Positions 17,502 through 26,973 are shown, counted from the first letter of the stretch. The stretch is DNA of 64,000 nt from Vulcanimicrobiota bacterium (GCA_003140215.1 PLJL01000004.1:568659-632658), one strand, 5' to 3'. Numbers and translations: made by a program. The notes: generated by a model not told the origin, from the sequence alone.

Positions 17502-18557
17502 CTAACCGGCCTTGAGACCGAACTTCAGCAAGAGATACGCGAGGAGCACGGCCGCAAGCAACCGGATGAACTCCTGGGTTGATGATGACGTGACATTGTC
17601 CCAGAAGGTCTCCAAGCGGTTTGCCGAGAGCCCGCGAGACACGTAGAGGTCGTAGTCGAAGACCTTCTTCAGCACGGATGCTACGGAATCGCTTTTCGTC
17701 GTGTCGCCAATCCACGTGTGATCGATGATCGACAGCAGCGCGACGAGCTCGGCCTCCCGGCCGGCTTCGATTGCGGTCCGACGGCACGACTCGCAGACGT
17801 CACCCACGAGAACCATCAGCCGCGCGTCCTGGATGTACTCGTTATAGTCGAAGAGGCAGCCTTTCGTGAAGTAGTGCTCACTCGGGACGCCGAGAAAGAA
17901 CTCCGCAGTTGCTGCCTGCGTCATCCGTAAGATGAACTCCAGCGCGGACGGCGGGGCCATTGCAGTGCGCCAACGGCCCAGACTAACGACCACTAGGTCG
18001 TCGGTGGACGACGAATAGTAGTTGTTGAGAAACCGTGTTTCGGTGAAGATGATCCATTTGGCCGGGACGGTCGTGGTCTCGAGATCCTCCGTGCGCACCT
18101 CACGATCGACGTAGCGCCGAGCGAGCCTTACGAGCGCGAGCGCCCTGTCCACATATTCGTCGATGTCGACTCCGTCGTTTGCCGGGGCTTCCGCTCCGTC
18201 GTCCGCTTGGGCTTCCACGCCCTGCGTCCCGTCTGCGCCGGCGTCGCTCGGCGGGACGTCGCGCGAGGCAGGAATCAAGCCCGTCAGAAGCTCGCGTTCC
18301 GTTTCGTCGACGAACATGTGATTCACAGGCTTCGCTACCTCGACCCGCATTCGGTCGAGGTTGAAGACACTAAACTCGAACACACGCTGTAATCGGTTCT
18401 GCGAAAGGATGAGATAATTCGCCGCCCTCTGTGCCACCGTGTGGCAATCGAGGAACGCGACACAGACGCGCCGCACGTCCGGCACCGCTGGCTGCGCCGT
18501 CGCGTCGGACTGCCCAGGAGTGACGGCCGGAGTCAGAGTCACGTCAAAATACGACAA
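17502..18557 (-). CDS. Hypothetical C-terminally membrane-anchored protein
   Basis: 351 aa, not recognised. It has an acidic Ala/Asp-rich insertion at about residues 100-130, an apparent enzyme-like core with HYFTKGCLFDYNEYIQDARL and a CxxC pair (VCESCRR), and a final hydrophobic helix (LLAAVLLAYLLLKFGL) that would anchor it with the bulk in the cytoplasm. The GCLFDYN and CxxC combination could hold a metal. It leads a two-gene unit with the small exported protein. Confidence 0.6.
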   Translation of the reverse strand: MSYFDVTLTPAVTPGQSDATAQPAVPDVRRVCVAFLDCHTVAQRAANYLILSQNRLQRVFEFSVFNLDRMRVEVAKPVNHMFVDETERELLTGLIPASRDVPPSDAGADGTQGVEAQADDGAEAPANDGVDIDEYVDRALALVRLARRYVDREVRTEDLETTTVPAKWIIFTETRFLNNYYSSSTDDLVVVSLGRWRTAMAPPSALEFILRMTQAATAEFFLGVPSEHYFTKGCLFDYNEYIQDARLMVLVGDVCESCRRTAIEAGREAELVALLSIIDHTWIGDTTKSDSVASVLKKVFDYDLYVSRGLSANRLETFWDNVTSSSTQEFIRLLAAVLLAYLLLKFGLKAG

Positions 18558-18984
18558 CGCTTACGTTACCGAGCATCGCGCGTTGAGCGCACCGTCGGAA
18601 GAATAAGTCGCCGGGCCGCAAGACGTCGCCTCGTCCTACCACGCTGAAAAACGGTCGTCGCGGAGTATCGCGGATCATCAATGCTCGCATACCCTTTCAC
18701 AGCGCGTGTTCATCCACGCTGTAAAACCCGCACTCAAACGAGAGGCCAGCCGTCCCACCCGTTCTATTTCGTAAACCGCACTATAGCGCGGAACCCTAGG
18801 GTCTGTCTATGGGACAAGACCGACCGAGGCTGGAGATGGCCGGGCGCCAAGCTCAGGGCATAGCTCGCGGGTGTCGCAGAGTCTCAGAAGTTCGTACCCC
18901 GGCCACGTCCTTGTGGCCCGAGATGACGCGGGAGAGCGCTACAATATCGCAGAATCTGACACGACGTTCGACAAGAGTGCGCCC
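18558..18984. other. Divergent intergenic region, about 430 bp
   Basis: No gene supported. An in-frame extension of the next gene back to 18871 exists but lacks a clear ribosome site. It should hold promoters for the two divergent genes; none is convincing by eye. Confidence 0.4.
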
Positions 18985-19593
18985 ATGCTAAACGTGCTGA
19001 AATTTCCGACGACCGCGATGTTCGCCTTCTACGTCATAGCCGGACTAAGGACGCCGGCATTATCGCTGACGCTTCCTAACGGCACGACGAAGACCTGCAC
19101 CGTGATAAGCGGCGGTCGACCCTTGGTGGTTCGCGAAGAGTCGGATCCAAGGGACACCGGTCTTATCGGCTCGACCAACTGGCCGGCCGGCGGTGGCGGT
19201 GACTATCGCATTACGTACTACCAAGGGACGATGTTGAGGCTTTATCCGCTCATGGATGAGGCTGCTCGCCAAATCAGCGGAGGAGCTCCCGGCCCACAGA
19301 CAAATGCGCGCACGCTCGTCATGCTCTTTGCCGCGTATCACGAGTGTGCGCACGCGCGGCTGCAGTCGGGCGACGAATTCAAAGTCAATTGCGAAGCGCT
19401 GATCCAAATGCGGCACTTTGCGGTTCAGGCCGGATCGCTGACAGAGGGCGTGCTCGCCAACTGGCACTACGACCTTGGCGCGACCAATTCAGGGGTCGAC
19501 GGAGCGACGTATTGGCAGAGAACCGTGGAATGCGCGAACAGGTATCCCCAGCCAGCTGCGGGCTGGGATACGGGATGGGCAAAGACCTTTTAG
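18985..19593 (+). CDS. HExxH metallopeptidase-like protein
   Basis: 202 aa. The sequence starts with a hydrophobic signal-like segment (residues 8-28) and contains HECAHARLQSGDEFKVNCEA at residues 119-138, a zinc-binding HExxH motif with a downstream acidic residue as third ligand candidate. Outside this motif no family was recognised. The ATG at 18985 was preferred because the signal-like segment follows; a GTG/ATG start at 18871 is possible. It lies 57 bases before the SIR2-SLOG gene on the same strand and may be co-transcribed with it. Confidence 0.6.
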   Translation: MLNVLKFPTTAMFAFYVIAGLRTPALSLTLPNGTTKTCTVISGGRPLVVREESDPRDTGLIGSTNWPAGGGGDYRITYYQGTMLRLYPLMDEAARQISGGAPGPQTNARTLVMLFAAYHECAHARLQSGDEFKVNCEALIQMRHFAVQAGSLTEGVLANWHYDLGATNSGVDGATYWQRTVECANRYPQPAAGWDTGWAKTF

Positions 19594-19649
19594 TTAGAGG
19601 GTTTGCCGCCCACTCCCCAGCACTTTCCGCTATTGTGGGTGGTGACGAT

Positions 19650-21044
19650 ATGCTCCGCATGCGGCGGCAGCTTATCGAGAACTTCGGCTCGGCATTGCGA
19701 CGGCGTTCCGCTGCTGCGTTCCTCGGTGCGGGCTTATCGCAAGGTGCAGGATACCCGACCTGGCAAGGGTTGCTCAAGGATGCGGCGCTCGAGCTCGGCC
19801 TCGACGTCCGCCAAGATTGCGATCTGGTCGACGTAGCGCAGTTCGTGGTCAATGAAGACGGCGGAGAGCGGGCGCGGCTCAACCAGCTCATCAAAGAGTC
19901 GTTCGAGACCATCAAGCCGGTCCCCGAGGCGATGAAGGTACTCGCACGGCTCCCGTTGGCCAACATCTGGACGACGAACTACGATACGCTGATGGAGCGC
20001 GCGTACGCCGAGGTTCGGCGTTCGGCCCCGGAAGTGAAGCGGCACCATGGCGACCTGACGCTTCGCCACCATGCTCAAACCGTGCTGTACAAGATGCACG
20101 GATCCGTCGAAACTCCCGAGTCGTGCGTGATCACGAAGCACGACTTCGAGACGTATGCACGAGACCGAGCCGGGTTTCTGCACCTCCTGGCGGCCGACTA
20201 CATCGAGAAGACGTTCTTGTTTCTCGGGCTTTCGTTCAGGGACCCGAATATCAACTATCTCCTTGCTACGATACGCTCGGTTTTTCGCGGTGGAGCGCCG
20301 TCGCACTACGCGGTGATGCAGTACCCGCAGAAGAAGGCCTATTCCAGTTCGTCTCGCTACGAGCACGATTTCAACCGCTTCAAGCGCTGGACGGGTGACA
20401 TGACGCGGTACGGGATCAACGTCTTTGCGTTCAACGGCTTCGACGAGATCGATCAGCTGCTCGATGACATCACCATCGAACATAGACGGGAGAGCAGCCG
20501 GCACAGCGTCTACGTCAACGGCAGCTTCGGGCCGGACTCGGCCGGCCGTTTGAAGATGGAGAGATTGTGCCGCAGCATCGGCGAGTTCTTGGCAGATCGT
20601 CAGAAGCGGTTGGCGACGGGACTGGGGCTGGTGGTCGGCGCGTCGACGTTGAGAGGCTTCATCGAAAGGCTGGATGATCAAGGCAATCCGATGCACGGTC
20701 GCCTCTTCGTTCGTTCCATACTGAAAGGACATCCGCTCGAGCTGGAACGGCGTCGAGACCTGATGATGCAGTGTGAGACATGGATCTTGATCGGAGGCGG
20801 CTCGGGTACGGAGGCCGACGTCGGTGTGGCGCGATCGTTGTCGGACGGGCTGCTCATCCCGATTCCGGGAACCGGCGGAACGGCAGACGTCGTCGCCAGG
20901 GAGATTCTGAACGGGCCGAAGTCGACTCGCGAATACCGAGTCGTTGCTGACCTCAAGAAGGCGAAATTCTCGGTCGCTCGCGATGGAGACGACGATATCA
21001 GCGCCGTCGTCGCCGCGCTTAAGCGCCACCTTACGGTTGACTGA
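19650..21044 (+). CDS. thsA: SIR2-SLOG protein, Thoeris ThsA-like NADase
   Basis: 464 aa, the two-domain layout of Thoeris ThsA (about 476 aa). The SIR2 domain (about 1-280) has FLGAGLSQGAGYPTW (GAGLS 26-30), TTNYD at 108-112, KMHGS with His150 and FLGLSFRDPNINYLL. Asn110 and His150 are 40 residues apart, matching the catalytic N112/H152 of Bacillus cereus ThsA. The C-terminal SLOG domain (SVYVNGSFGPDSAG, then WILIGGGSGTEADVGVA) is the sensor for the cyclic ADP-ribose signal in known systems. In a Thoeris system it depletes NAD+ on phage infection. The ATG at 19650 is behind GGTGGTG; a longer frame upstream overlaps the preceding gene. Confidence 0.85.
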   Translation: MLRMRRQLIENFGSALRRRSAAAFLGAGLSQGAGYPTWQGLLKDAALELGLDVRQDCDLVDVAQFVVNEDGGERARLNQLIKESFETIKPVPEAMKVLARLPLANIWTTNYDTLMERAYAEVRRSAPEVKRHHGDLTLRHHAQTVLYKMHGSVETPESCVITKHDFETYARDRAGFLHLLAADYIEKTFLFLGLSFRDPNINYLLATIRSVFRGGAPSHYAVMQYPQKKAYSSSSRYEHDFNRFKRWTGDMTRYGINVFAFNGFDEIDQLLDDITIEHRRESSRHSVYVNGSFGPDSAGRLKMERLCRSIGEFLADRQKRLATGLGLVVGASTLRGFIERLDDQGNPMHGRLFVRSILKGHPLELERRRDLMMQCETWILIGGGSGTEADVGVARSLSDGLLIPIPGTGGTADVVAREILNGPKSTREYRVVADLKKAKFSVARDGDDDISAVVAALKRHLTVD

Positions 21045-21232
21045 GGAAGAAGCGTGAAAACGTAGTACTTCACGCTCGTGCCTATCCCGTTTCCGAAGCG
21101 GAGGGTCTCGCGCGCGGTCGCGGCCGAGGAGCTCGCGATCCTGGAGCGGACCTAGAGCCGCACGTCGACGATGGCCTCACCGAAATCCGAAGCGCTCCCG
21201 CCGAAGAGATTCACGACGAATCGTCGGACTCC
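21045..21232 (+). other. Degenerate region after thsA
   Basis: No intact gene. One frame reads from 21066 YFTLVPIPFPKRRVSRAVAA before a stop, and another is open into the following small gene. This looks like decayed coding DNA; the parent cannot be named. Confidence 0.35.
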
Positions 21233-21532
21233 GTGCTTGCGGAAATTCAGAGTCGGACGGCAATCTGGAAGATCACCCCGTTAGCGGTGGTCGGCTTTCT
21301 CGCTCTGGCGATCGCGTGGACTTCGCTGGGATGGTCGGCCGGATTCCTCGTCCCGATCATCGCGATCCCGACGCTGATCTGGACCTATCTACGTGATGAA
21401 ACCAGGCGCACGACGGTCCTCATGTACGATCTGGAACCTGACGCGGTGGAGGCCGACGAGCGGTTCCACGAAGGCCTCGCGGCCATGCAAGCGGCGTATC
21501 TGGACCGTCGAGGCGTCCGGAGCAAACGCTGA
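21233..21532 (+). CDS. Small two-TM membrane protein
   Basis: 99 aa from GTG. Two hydrophobic helices (about residues 15-33 and 37-53) precede a cytoplasmic-looking tail (RTTVLMYDLEPDAVEADERF). The same frame is open further upstream without a good start codon, so this may be the 3' part of a longer gene. Located between the SIR2-SLOG and the DUF4062-like gene; a role there is only positional. Confidence 0.4.
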   Translation: MLAEIQSRTAIWKITPLAVVGFLALAIAWTSLGWSAGFLVPIIAIPTLIWTYLRDETRRTTVLMYDLEPDAVEADERFHEGLAAMQAAYLDRRGVRSKR

Positions 21533-21819
21533 TTACAAATATCACGCCGGGGCGAGCCAACTGCAGCGGTGCAAGAAGACCAACTTTACCGCGGCGCAGC
21601 CGCCCGGGATCAAGACGAACGTCCCAGTTGCGGCCCTCCGGCTGAGCTCCGAAACGCTCTACTTCTTCCCCGAGCGCGCATTCGTGTACGGGCCATCGGG
21701 CCGCGCCACCTCGCCGATGAATGCGCGACAACCATGCGGTTTTTTCGTTGCGAGCCGTCGATTCCGTCACAATTCCGTCAACTTTACTGAGCTGGCTGGA
21801 ATCGCGACCGGAATCGACG
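21533..21819. other. Convergent intergenic region
   Basis: About 290 bp between two converging genes. No supported feature. Confidence 0.4.
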
Positions 21820-23334
21820 TCAACGTAGTGCGGGCGGCAGATCAACGCCCTTCTGCGCGAGACGCATTGCAACCAGTCGGAGGCCCAGGAGCTGATCGAG
21901 CAGACCCGCCTCTATCGCCACGTCGCTCGCCCCCGCCAACTGCTCCACTGCCGCTTGGAAGTCGCCCGTTTCGACGTAGCCGATCGCAAGTTTCCGCTTC
22001 GCGCGTACGAGCAGGCCGGGTCGATTACCGACCTTGGTGAGTCTTTCGACTCCGCATTCTTGATATGCGACACCCTTCGTTCGCCCGCGCCCCGAGAGCA
22101 TCGCAAACCCCAGCTCCGATTCGGCGTCACCGATATAGTCGCTGCCCTCTGACTCAGCGGTTCGAATGGATAACACGCGTCGATAGTCGGCGACCGCTCT
22201 CGCGACATCACCGCGGGCAAGTCTGATGCTGGCCCGAATCGAGAGTTGTCCGGCGCGGTCGCCGCCGCGACGTTTCAGCGCGCCATCGATGTGCTCGCCA
22301 GCAAGGCTGAGCGCGCTGTTATGCCATTTGCCGGGTGGCAGATATTTCGCCATGGCGTAAAACTCGCTCGCTAGCGCGCCGTGCGGTGCGATCCTGAGCG
22401 AATCCGGCATGGTGACCTTCGAGTCGCGCAACGCGGCGCGAACGCGTTCCATGCTGCCGAGCGCTGCCAAACAGCCCATGTACAGGTGCGCGTGCAATCC
22501 GAACCACGAACCGGCGTTGGCCCATTCGCCCAGCGCGGCGTTCCAGAGGGGCAGGAAGCCGTCGAATCCGCGCTTCCCGTACGGAGCGCCGGCAAGTTCG
22601 CGAATCGCAATCCACAGGCGCGTAAGGCGCTCTAGCTTGTTCGATTCCGCCCTCGCTTCCGCGATCGCCCGCTCTACCTTAGCAGCCTCCGGCGCCGTGT
22701 CGGCCTGGAACCGCCCACCCAAGAGTTCGAGCTCGGGACGATCCGTCAGGTGCGTTCGGCCACTTCCCCGACCCCGCGCGAACGACCGCACAAGCCGCCT
22801 GATGGACTCGTATTGACGCGGCGGCGAACTATCGACCTTGTTCGGGAGCACGTCGCCGGCGAGCAGTCGTTCCACTTCCTTGACAATTGCGTCGTCCGAC
22901 CGGCGTCGGTCCGGCAACTTGAGCGCTGGACCCAATGTGTTGAGCAACTCCTGCAGCGGCTGCTCAGGCGCGAAGATGTCCGATTCGAATACGTAAATCG
23001 GCTTGCCGAGCAAAACCGCTTCGAATATCTCCAGTTCGAAGTACGAAGCGCGCCATTTCTCGGTCGTGCCCGGAATCTCAACGCTACTTCCATGGCGCTT
23101 GTGCAGCAGGCAGATGAAAATCTGGGAGCGCTGGATGTTCCGAAGGCACTCGTCGAGCCTATCGAGCGAAGCCAGCCCGCTGAGTCGCGCCCGGCGCAGC
23201 GGCGGGAAGTCAGCGGCCCAAACAGGTCGGCCGTACGCTTCCCCAAGAGCCCAGATGCGCTGCCGAATTGGTAGCGGCTCGTCCTTTGGATCTTCGAAGA
23301 CCGAGGAGAGAAACGCGAAAGGAGGTCGTTCCAC
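21820..23334 (-). CDS. DUF4062/TIR-like N-domain with TPR-like helical C-terminus
   Basis: 504 aa. The first about 140 residues follow the DUF4062 (TIR/STIR-clan) pattern: AFLSSVFEDPKDEPLPIRQR, VWAADFPPLRR, DECLRNIQRSQIFICLLHKR, then an acidic YFELEIFEAVLLGKPIYVFE. The remaining 350 residues are helical, TPR/SEL1-like (LGFAMLSGRGRTKGVAYQEC, LAIGYVETGDFQAAVEQL). It points toward the SIR2-SLOG gene from the opposite strand. TIR proteins are the sensors in Thoeris, so it is a candidate partner, but orientation and architecture differ from classic ThsB. Confidence 0.65.
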   Translation of the reverse strand: MERPPFAFLSSVFEDPKDEPLPIRQRIWALGEAYGRPVWAADFPPLRRARLSGLASLDRLDECLRNIQRSQIFICLLHKRHGSSVEIPGTTEKWRASYFELEIFEAVLLGKPIYVFESDIFAPEQPLQELLNTLGPALKLPDRRRSDDAIVKEVERLLAGDVLPNKVDSSPPRQYESIRRLVRSFARGRGSGRTHLTDRPELELLGGRFQADTAPEAAKVERAIAEARAESNKLERLTRLWIAIRELAGAPYGKRGFDGFLPLWNAALGEWANAGSWFGLHAHLYMGCLAALGSMERVRAALRDSKVTMPDSLRIAPHGALASEFYAMAKYLPPGKWHNSALSLAGEHIDGALKRRGGDRAGQLSIRASIRLARGDVARAVADYRRVLSIRTAESEGSDYIGDAESELGFAMLSGRGRTKGVAYQECGVERLTKVGNRPGLLVRAKRKLAIGYVETGDFQAAVEQLAGASDVAIEAGLLDQLLGLRLVAMRLAQKGVDLPPALR

Positions 23335-23457
23335 GATCGTTATTTGGACGATCGCCGCGCCGCGACGAGTACCCGAGGTCGGCCCCTGTGCCGGGGGAGG
23401 CGACTATGAACGTCCTCGCGCCGTGTGTCCCTCAATGCAGCTTGCATCGATGAAGAT

Positions 23458-24231
23458 TCACGCACTGCTGGGGTTCTTGTAGAACTCACCCGGATTGAGG
23501 TCGAAGAACGCATTCCGATACGCAAACGACTTGAAGAGCAGGGCAAATCGCGAGCTGTGTTCTTGATCATCAAAGGTGGTCGTTCTCATGCGGACACCCT
23601 CGTTGTGCTCGCTGCAATACGGTACGCCCAACAGCACGATCGAAATGCTTTCCTTCCGAAATTTCAGCTGCTTGACAACTGGCGTTATGAGCGGAACCCT
23701 ATGCACTTCCGGCTGACCGCACACGCAACATCCAGGCGGCCACCTCGGCTCCCACGTCCTAGTGTTGCCTGGTTTCTCCAATGCGGATTCCAAGAGGGCT
23801 TCGGGAACGGAAGACGCCATGCCGATCGTTGGCGAAGTGACAATTCGTAGGTCTTCCCACGGCGTCGGCACTGCGTACGTTGGTTGGGAGCGGATTCGCT
23901 CTCGATCTTTGATCGGGGAAAGCCTTTCATTCTCCGCGTCAAAATATGAGCAGCACTTCGGGCAAAGCAAGTCGCGTTCAACGCGCCCCGACGCCTCCAT
24001 TGGACACTTGCAACGAGGGCAAGGCCCGCGTCTCGGAAGCCCCCGGAATGGTGTGGCGATGACAAAGGCGCCGACACCGAGCAGCAGTAGCACACCGAGG
24101 GTCTTCAGTACCCATCCCTCACCCTGGACCATGGCGTAACCAACGGCCCCGAAGATCGCCGCACCGGCTAAGAGTTGCGCCAGCGCGACCCACGAGGGTC
24201 GTAGCATGCCTGCGGTATCAGTTCTTTCCAT
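23458..24231 (-). CDS. Two-TM zinc-ribbon membrane protein
   Basis: 257 aa. Two transmembrane helices (about residues 15-35 and 42-60) are followed by a zinc ribbon, CPRCKCPMEASGRVERDLLC and a second Cys pair, and later CCVCGQPEVHRVPL with another His/Cys cluster (YCSEHNE). The tail ends in FDLNPGEFYKN. No family named. It lies upstream of the DUF4062-TPR gene in the same direction, 120 bases away. Confidence 0.6.
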   Translation of the reverse strand: MERTDTAGMLRPSWVALAQLLAGAAIFGAVGYAMVQGEGWVLKTLGVLLLLGVGAFVIATPFRGLPRRGPCPRCKCPMEASGRVERDLLCPKCCSYFDAENERLSPIKDRERIRSQPTYAVPTPWEDLRIVTSPTIGMASSVPEALLESALEKPGNTRTWEPRWPPGCCVCGQPEVHRVPLITPVVKQLKFRKESISIVLLGVPYCSEHNEGVRMRTTTFDDQEHSSRFALLFKSFAYRNAFFDLNPGEFYKNPSSA

Positions 24232-24368
24232 TTGGCCCTCGCGCGATGAGACGGGCTACAGCCGCGCACCAATCAATTGTGGCACAAGCAGAGCGACCAT
24301 TCAAGCAGCGTCGTCGCTTACGATCTGTCACGTCGTATAAGCTGGCCGATTCGACCCGGATTTGGGAT

Positions 24369-26057
24369 TCAGCCCTGCCGCTCTGGGAGCGATCCCTCTT
24401 GAGTTGTCGGCGCGCGCTCTTTCAGCGGAAAGACCCGGCTCGCAGCCACCAGCGCAATGGTGCCACTAAACGTTCGTTGGTCCACAATGTCTCCACAATG
24501 GCCGACTGCGCGGCAAAGAATCAATATGACGAGATTCTTGAGGACTTGAACCGCGCTCGTTCGTTGTTGGCGCTCTTTTCTATCGGCGTCCTCGAAGCGA
24601 GTCGGAAAGTAACCGTTGTGCAGAAGCGTGTTTCGCAGAGCCAAGGCGTACTTTTCCATCGCCCCTGACGCTGGAATATTCCAGTCGGACATGAAGCGCC
24701 GCTCGCGCTCCTTCGTGGGCGTATTCCGCGCCCCGTTGATAGCGTTGTTGACGGCGTTGCGGATGTTGTCGGGAGCTCTATCAAGGAGCGGCCTCACCGC
24801 TTCCGCTAAGGACGCTCGAAGCGAGCTCCAAGCCTTATCGTTGATGATCGGCTCCGGCGGAGCGATCTTATGCCACGCCTCGATCGCGGCATGTATTGCG
24901 AGGACGAGACTCTGCAGTTTCAGATCGAGAATGCGGTCCTCGGCGTCAAAGAGGTGCATGAGGACGACGTCGATCGGGAAGCCGTCGTTCATCGCCGTCA
25001 GAAACCCAGAGGGGAAGACGTCGACGAAGTCCTCCGGTGTGTATGCCGATGGGTGGACCGAGAACGGCTCGATGGTGGTGGGCCCGGGCGTCATCCTCGG
25101 CTTGAACGTTCGCGTAACTAGAGAACCGTCTTCCGCGAACGACTCGGTGAGGAAGACTCCGACTTGGCGACCGCACATGAAAGACACGGAGAGCCAAAGC
25201 GCTCGATATTCAAATTCGGCCAAGGGTTCGCCATCGTGGACCGCCACTATGATCTCTTCGCCGGGCGCGCGGAACGAAGAAACCCTTTGGATGTCAAGTC
25301 GCCGGGCAGCGTACTGGCCGCTGAACGACGAACCAGTCGGAAGCTTTGCCGATGAGAAGACGTGACGATACAGCACCGGCTTAGCCTCGCTGTACTGCAC
25401 CTCGAGTTCAAAGCCAACGAAAAAGATGTCGGCTACGTCTCTCCCACCAGTTTCAAGGCGACGCTCGCGGGTTTGTCGCGCACGATACGTCGGGGCGCTC
25501 CCGCCCTCCGCCGTACCAAACCGGTCGGCAGGAACGTTGGAGCCCAGAGGCTCGTCGTCGGTCAAGAGCCGTTCAAGGTTTCCGGCAAGCCCCACCGTTC
25601 GATCGAATGGCGATTGTATTTGGCCTTCGATGCCCGAGACCGAGGCAGTGATCGAGCCGAGCCCGTTTCGAGTCCGAGACCAACCCCTCAGCGTGAGTGG
25701 ACCGGAATATGACGCTGTCAGGGCTATTGGCGAATCAAGAACGCGACTGAAGAGATCTGCAGGCTCTTCGAACATCGAGGAGTCGCCTTCGGGTTCGAAC
25801 ACCGCGATGATGCCGTCGGCGACTAACTTCACCGACGACGCGCTCATCGGAAGTTCGATGGTCCGGATCAACGCGCCGTTGGAAGAGAGCGACATCCTCA
25901 GGTTCGAATGGTCCAGGAGCTGCAGTTCGGCGACGTCGGCGCGCCACATGAACAGAGCGGAGTCCGACTCCAGACGGAAGGCAGGCTCCGTTTCGAGCAC
26001 CCAAAGATGCTCGCGGACCGAGTTTGCGAACGCGGCGAAATCCATCGGCACACCCAT
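24369..26057 (-). CDS. HEPN-domain protein, ApeA-like
   Basis: 562 aa, close to the length of the anti-phage protein ApeA. The N-terminal two thirds are beta-rich (LRGWSRTRNGLGSITASVSG, FELEVQYSEAKPVLYRH), as in ApeA N-terminal domains. The C-terminal helical part contains LALRNTLLHNGYF with Arg475-x4-His480, the HEPN RNase signature. In ApeA the HEPN domain is thought to cause abortive infection. The call rests on layout and motif only; another HEPN family is possible. A second ATG at 26045 is an alternative start. Confidence 0.65.
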   Translation of the reverse strand: MGVPMDFAAFANSVREHLWVLETEPAFRLESDSALFMWRADVAELQLLDHSNLRMSLSSNGALIRTIELPMSASSVKLVADGIIAVFEPEGDSSMFEEPADLFSRVLDSPIALTASYSGPLTLRGWSRTRNGLGSITASVSGIEGQIQSPFDRTVGLAGNLERLLTDDEPLGSNVPADRFGTAEGGSAPTYRARQTRERRLETGGRDVADIFFVGFELEVQYSEAKPVLYRHVFSSAKLPTGSSFSGQYAARRLDIQRVSSFRAPGEEIIVAVHDGEPLAEFEYRALWLSVSFMCGRQVGVFLTESFAEDGSLVTRTFKPRMTPGPTTIEPFSVHPSAYTPEDFVDVFPSGFLTAMNDGFPIDVVLMHLFDAEDRILDLKLQSLVLAIHAAIEAWHKIAPPEPIINDKAWSSLRASLAEAVRPLLDRAPDNIRNAVNNAINGARNTPTKERERRFMSDWNIPASGAMEKYALALRNTLLHNGYFPTRFEDADRKERQQRTSAVQVLKNLVILILCRAVGHCGDIVDQRTFSGTIALVAASRVFPLKERAPTTQEGSLPERQG

Positions 26058-26468
26058 GAGCCGACACTACTACGGCGGCGTACCACGTCCTCGGGAAACG
26101 GGACCGAGCAACGCGGTCGACTCGTCTGGATTTCCGGCGTTGCGTTCGGGTAGTGGTCCCCTCCCTTTCGGTGGCTGGCACGCCGCCGTCGAAGCTTCCG
26201 CCCTCGCCCGGGCGCGTGACGGTAACGCGGGCGCCGAGGCCGGCACGGGGGATCGCTACGTCCGGCTGGTCTATTTGTGGGGGCCCCGGCCATGCGTTCA
26301 CCGAGCCCACTGTGAGGTTCTACGGCACGCCAGAGTCAGGCTGGCGTGCCGTAGCGGTCTGCCTCGCTTATGGGCTTCCGATCCTCGCTTTGCAGCGGGT
26401 TTGGTACGTGCTCGACTCAAACGAGCCGACCGGCCCGAATTGGGAAATTAGGTTCCGGAGCGCCGATG
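26058..26468. other. Intergenic region of about 410 bp
   Basis: Upstream of the HEPN gene and downstream of a small minus-strand gene. Frames here are shadows without plausible protein character; nothing specific seen. Confidence 0.4.
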
Positions 26469-26639
26469 CTAGCCGAGGCGGATGCACTCCTTGCAGCGCT
26501 CTTTGCCGCCCTTCCCGTCTTTGCGGTGTCGCTTCTCTATGCGCTTACCATCCGGGCAGTCGTTGTGGTCGTGATAGACCTCGCGATGCTTCGGCTCATA
26601 CTCGGGCGAGTCTGTATGATATGCCGGGTCTGGTCCCAT
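26469..26639 (-). CDS. Small Cys/His-containing protein, 56 aa
   Basis: ATG at 26639 is preceded by GGAGGGG six bases upstream. The product begins MGPDPAYHTDSPEYEPKHRE and continues with a His/Asp-rich stretch (VYHDHNDCPDGKRIEK) and a Lys-rich CKEC ending. Three cysteines and several histidines suggest a small metal-binding fold. The composition (Tyr/His/Asp and Lys) is unlike random frames here, and the strong ribosome site supports it. Confidence 0.7.
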   Translation of the reverse strand: MGPDPAYHTDSPEYEPKHREVYHDHNDCPDGKRIEKRHRKDGKGGKERCKECIRLG

Positions 26640-26681
26640 TGGACACCCCTCCGTTCGGTTGGTGAATCCAGCTCGCTTAGC

Positions 26682-26936
26682 CTACTCTGCGGAGCGCACC
26701 TGTGCTGGGCGCATCGTCGTGAACGCGCCGTCGTGACGTTCGATCCGTGCCGTGCCGCTGAAGCGTTGCGCCGCGCCGGACGCCGGTATCGTGACCTGCC
26801 GGCCAACCGGAATTCCCGGAATTTGCGGCACTGGCTCGTCGTCCATCGGGCCGAAGCCGGGCTCAATCGCGATCACGACGGCGGCCGTAGCGGCCCGCAA
26901 GGCCTGCATGCGACGGTCTTTCCAATTCCCTCTCAT
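26682..26936 (-). CDS. Possible small protein
   Basis: 84 aa, weak. It has a hydrophobic N-terminal stretch (ALRAATAAVVIAIEPGFG) and a beta-like tail (RQVTIPASGAAQRFSGTARI). The first ATG lies inside a perfect 14-bp palindrome (26935-26948), so initiation at the internal ATG at 26909 is as likely. It may be an exported peptide or not a gene. Confidence 0.3.
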   Translation of the reverse strand: MRGNWKDRRMQALRAATAAVVIAIEPGFGPMDDEPVPQIPGIPVGRQVTIPASGAAQRFSGTARIERHDGAFTTMRPAQVRSAE

Positions 26937-26948
26937 AGTTATAACTAT
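26935..26948. promoter_or_regulatory. Perfect 14-bp palindrome ATAGTTATAACTAT
   Basis: An AT-only-centre palindrome in a GC-rich context, between two minus-strand ORFs. It looks like an operator; the binding protein is unknown. Confidence 0.5.
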
Positions 26949-26973
26949 CGGCCTGACCGCGTACCGGTGTCTC

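Noticed and set aside
19344..19649. Longer SIR2 frame starting inside the HExxH gene
   Set aside because: Similarity to ThsA starts at the ATG at 19650 behind GGTGGTG; the upstream part is a shadow.
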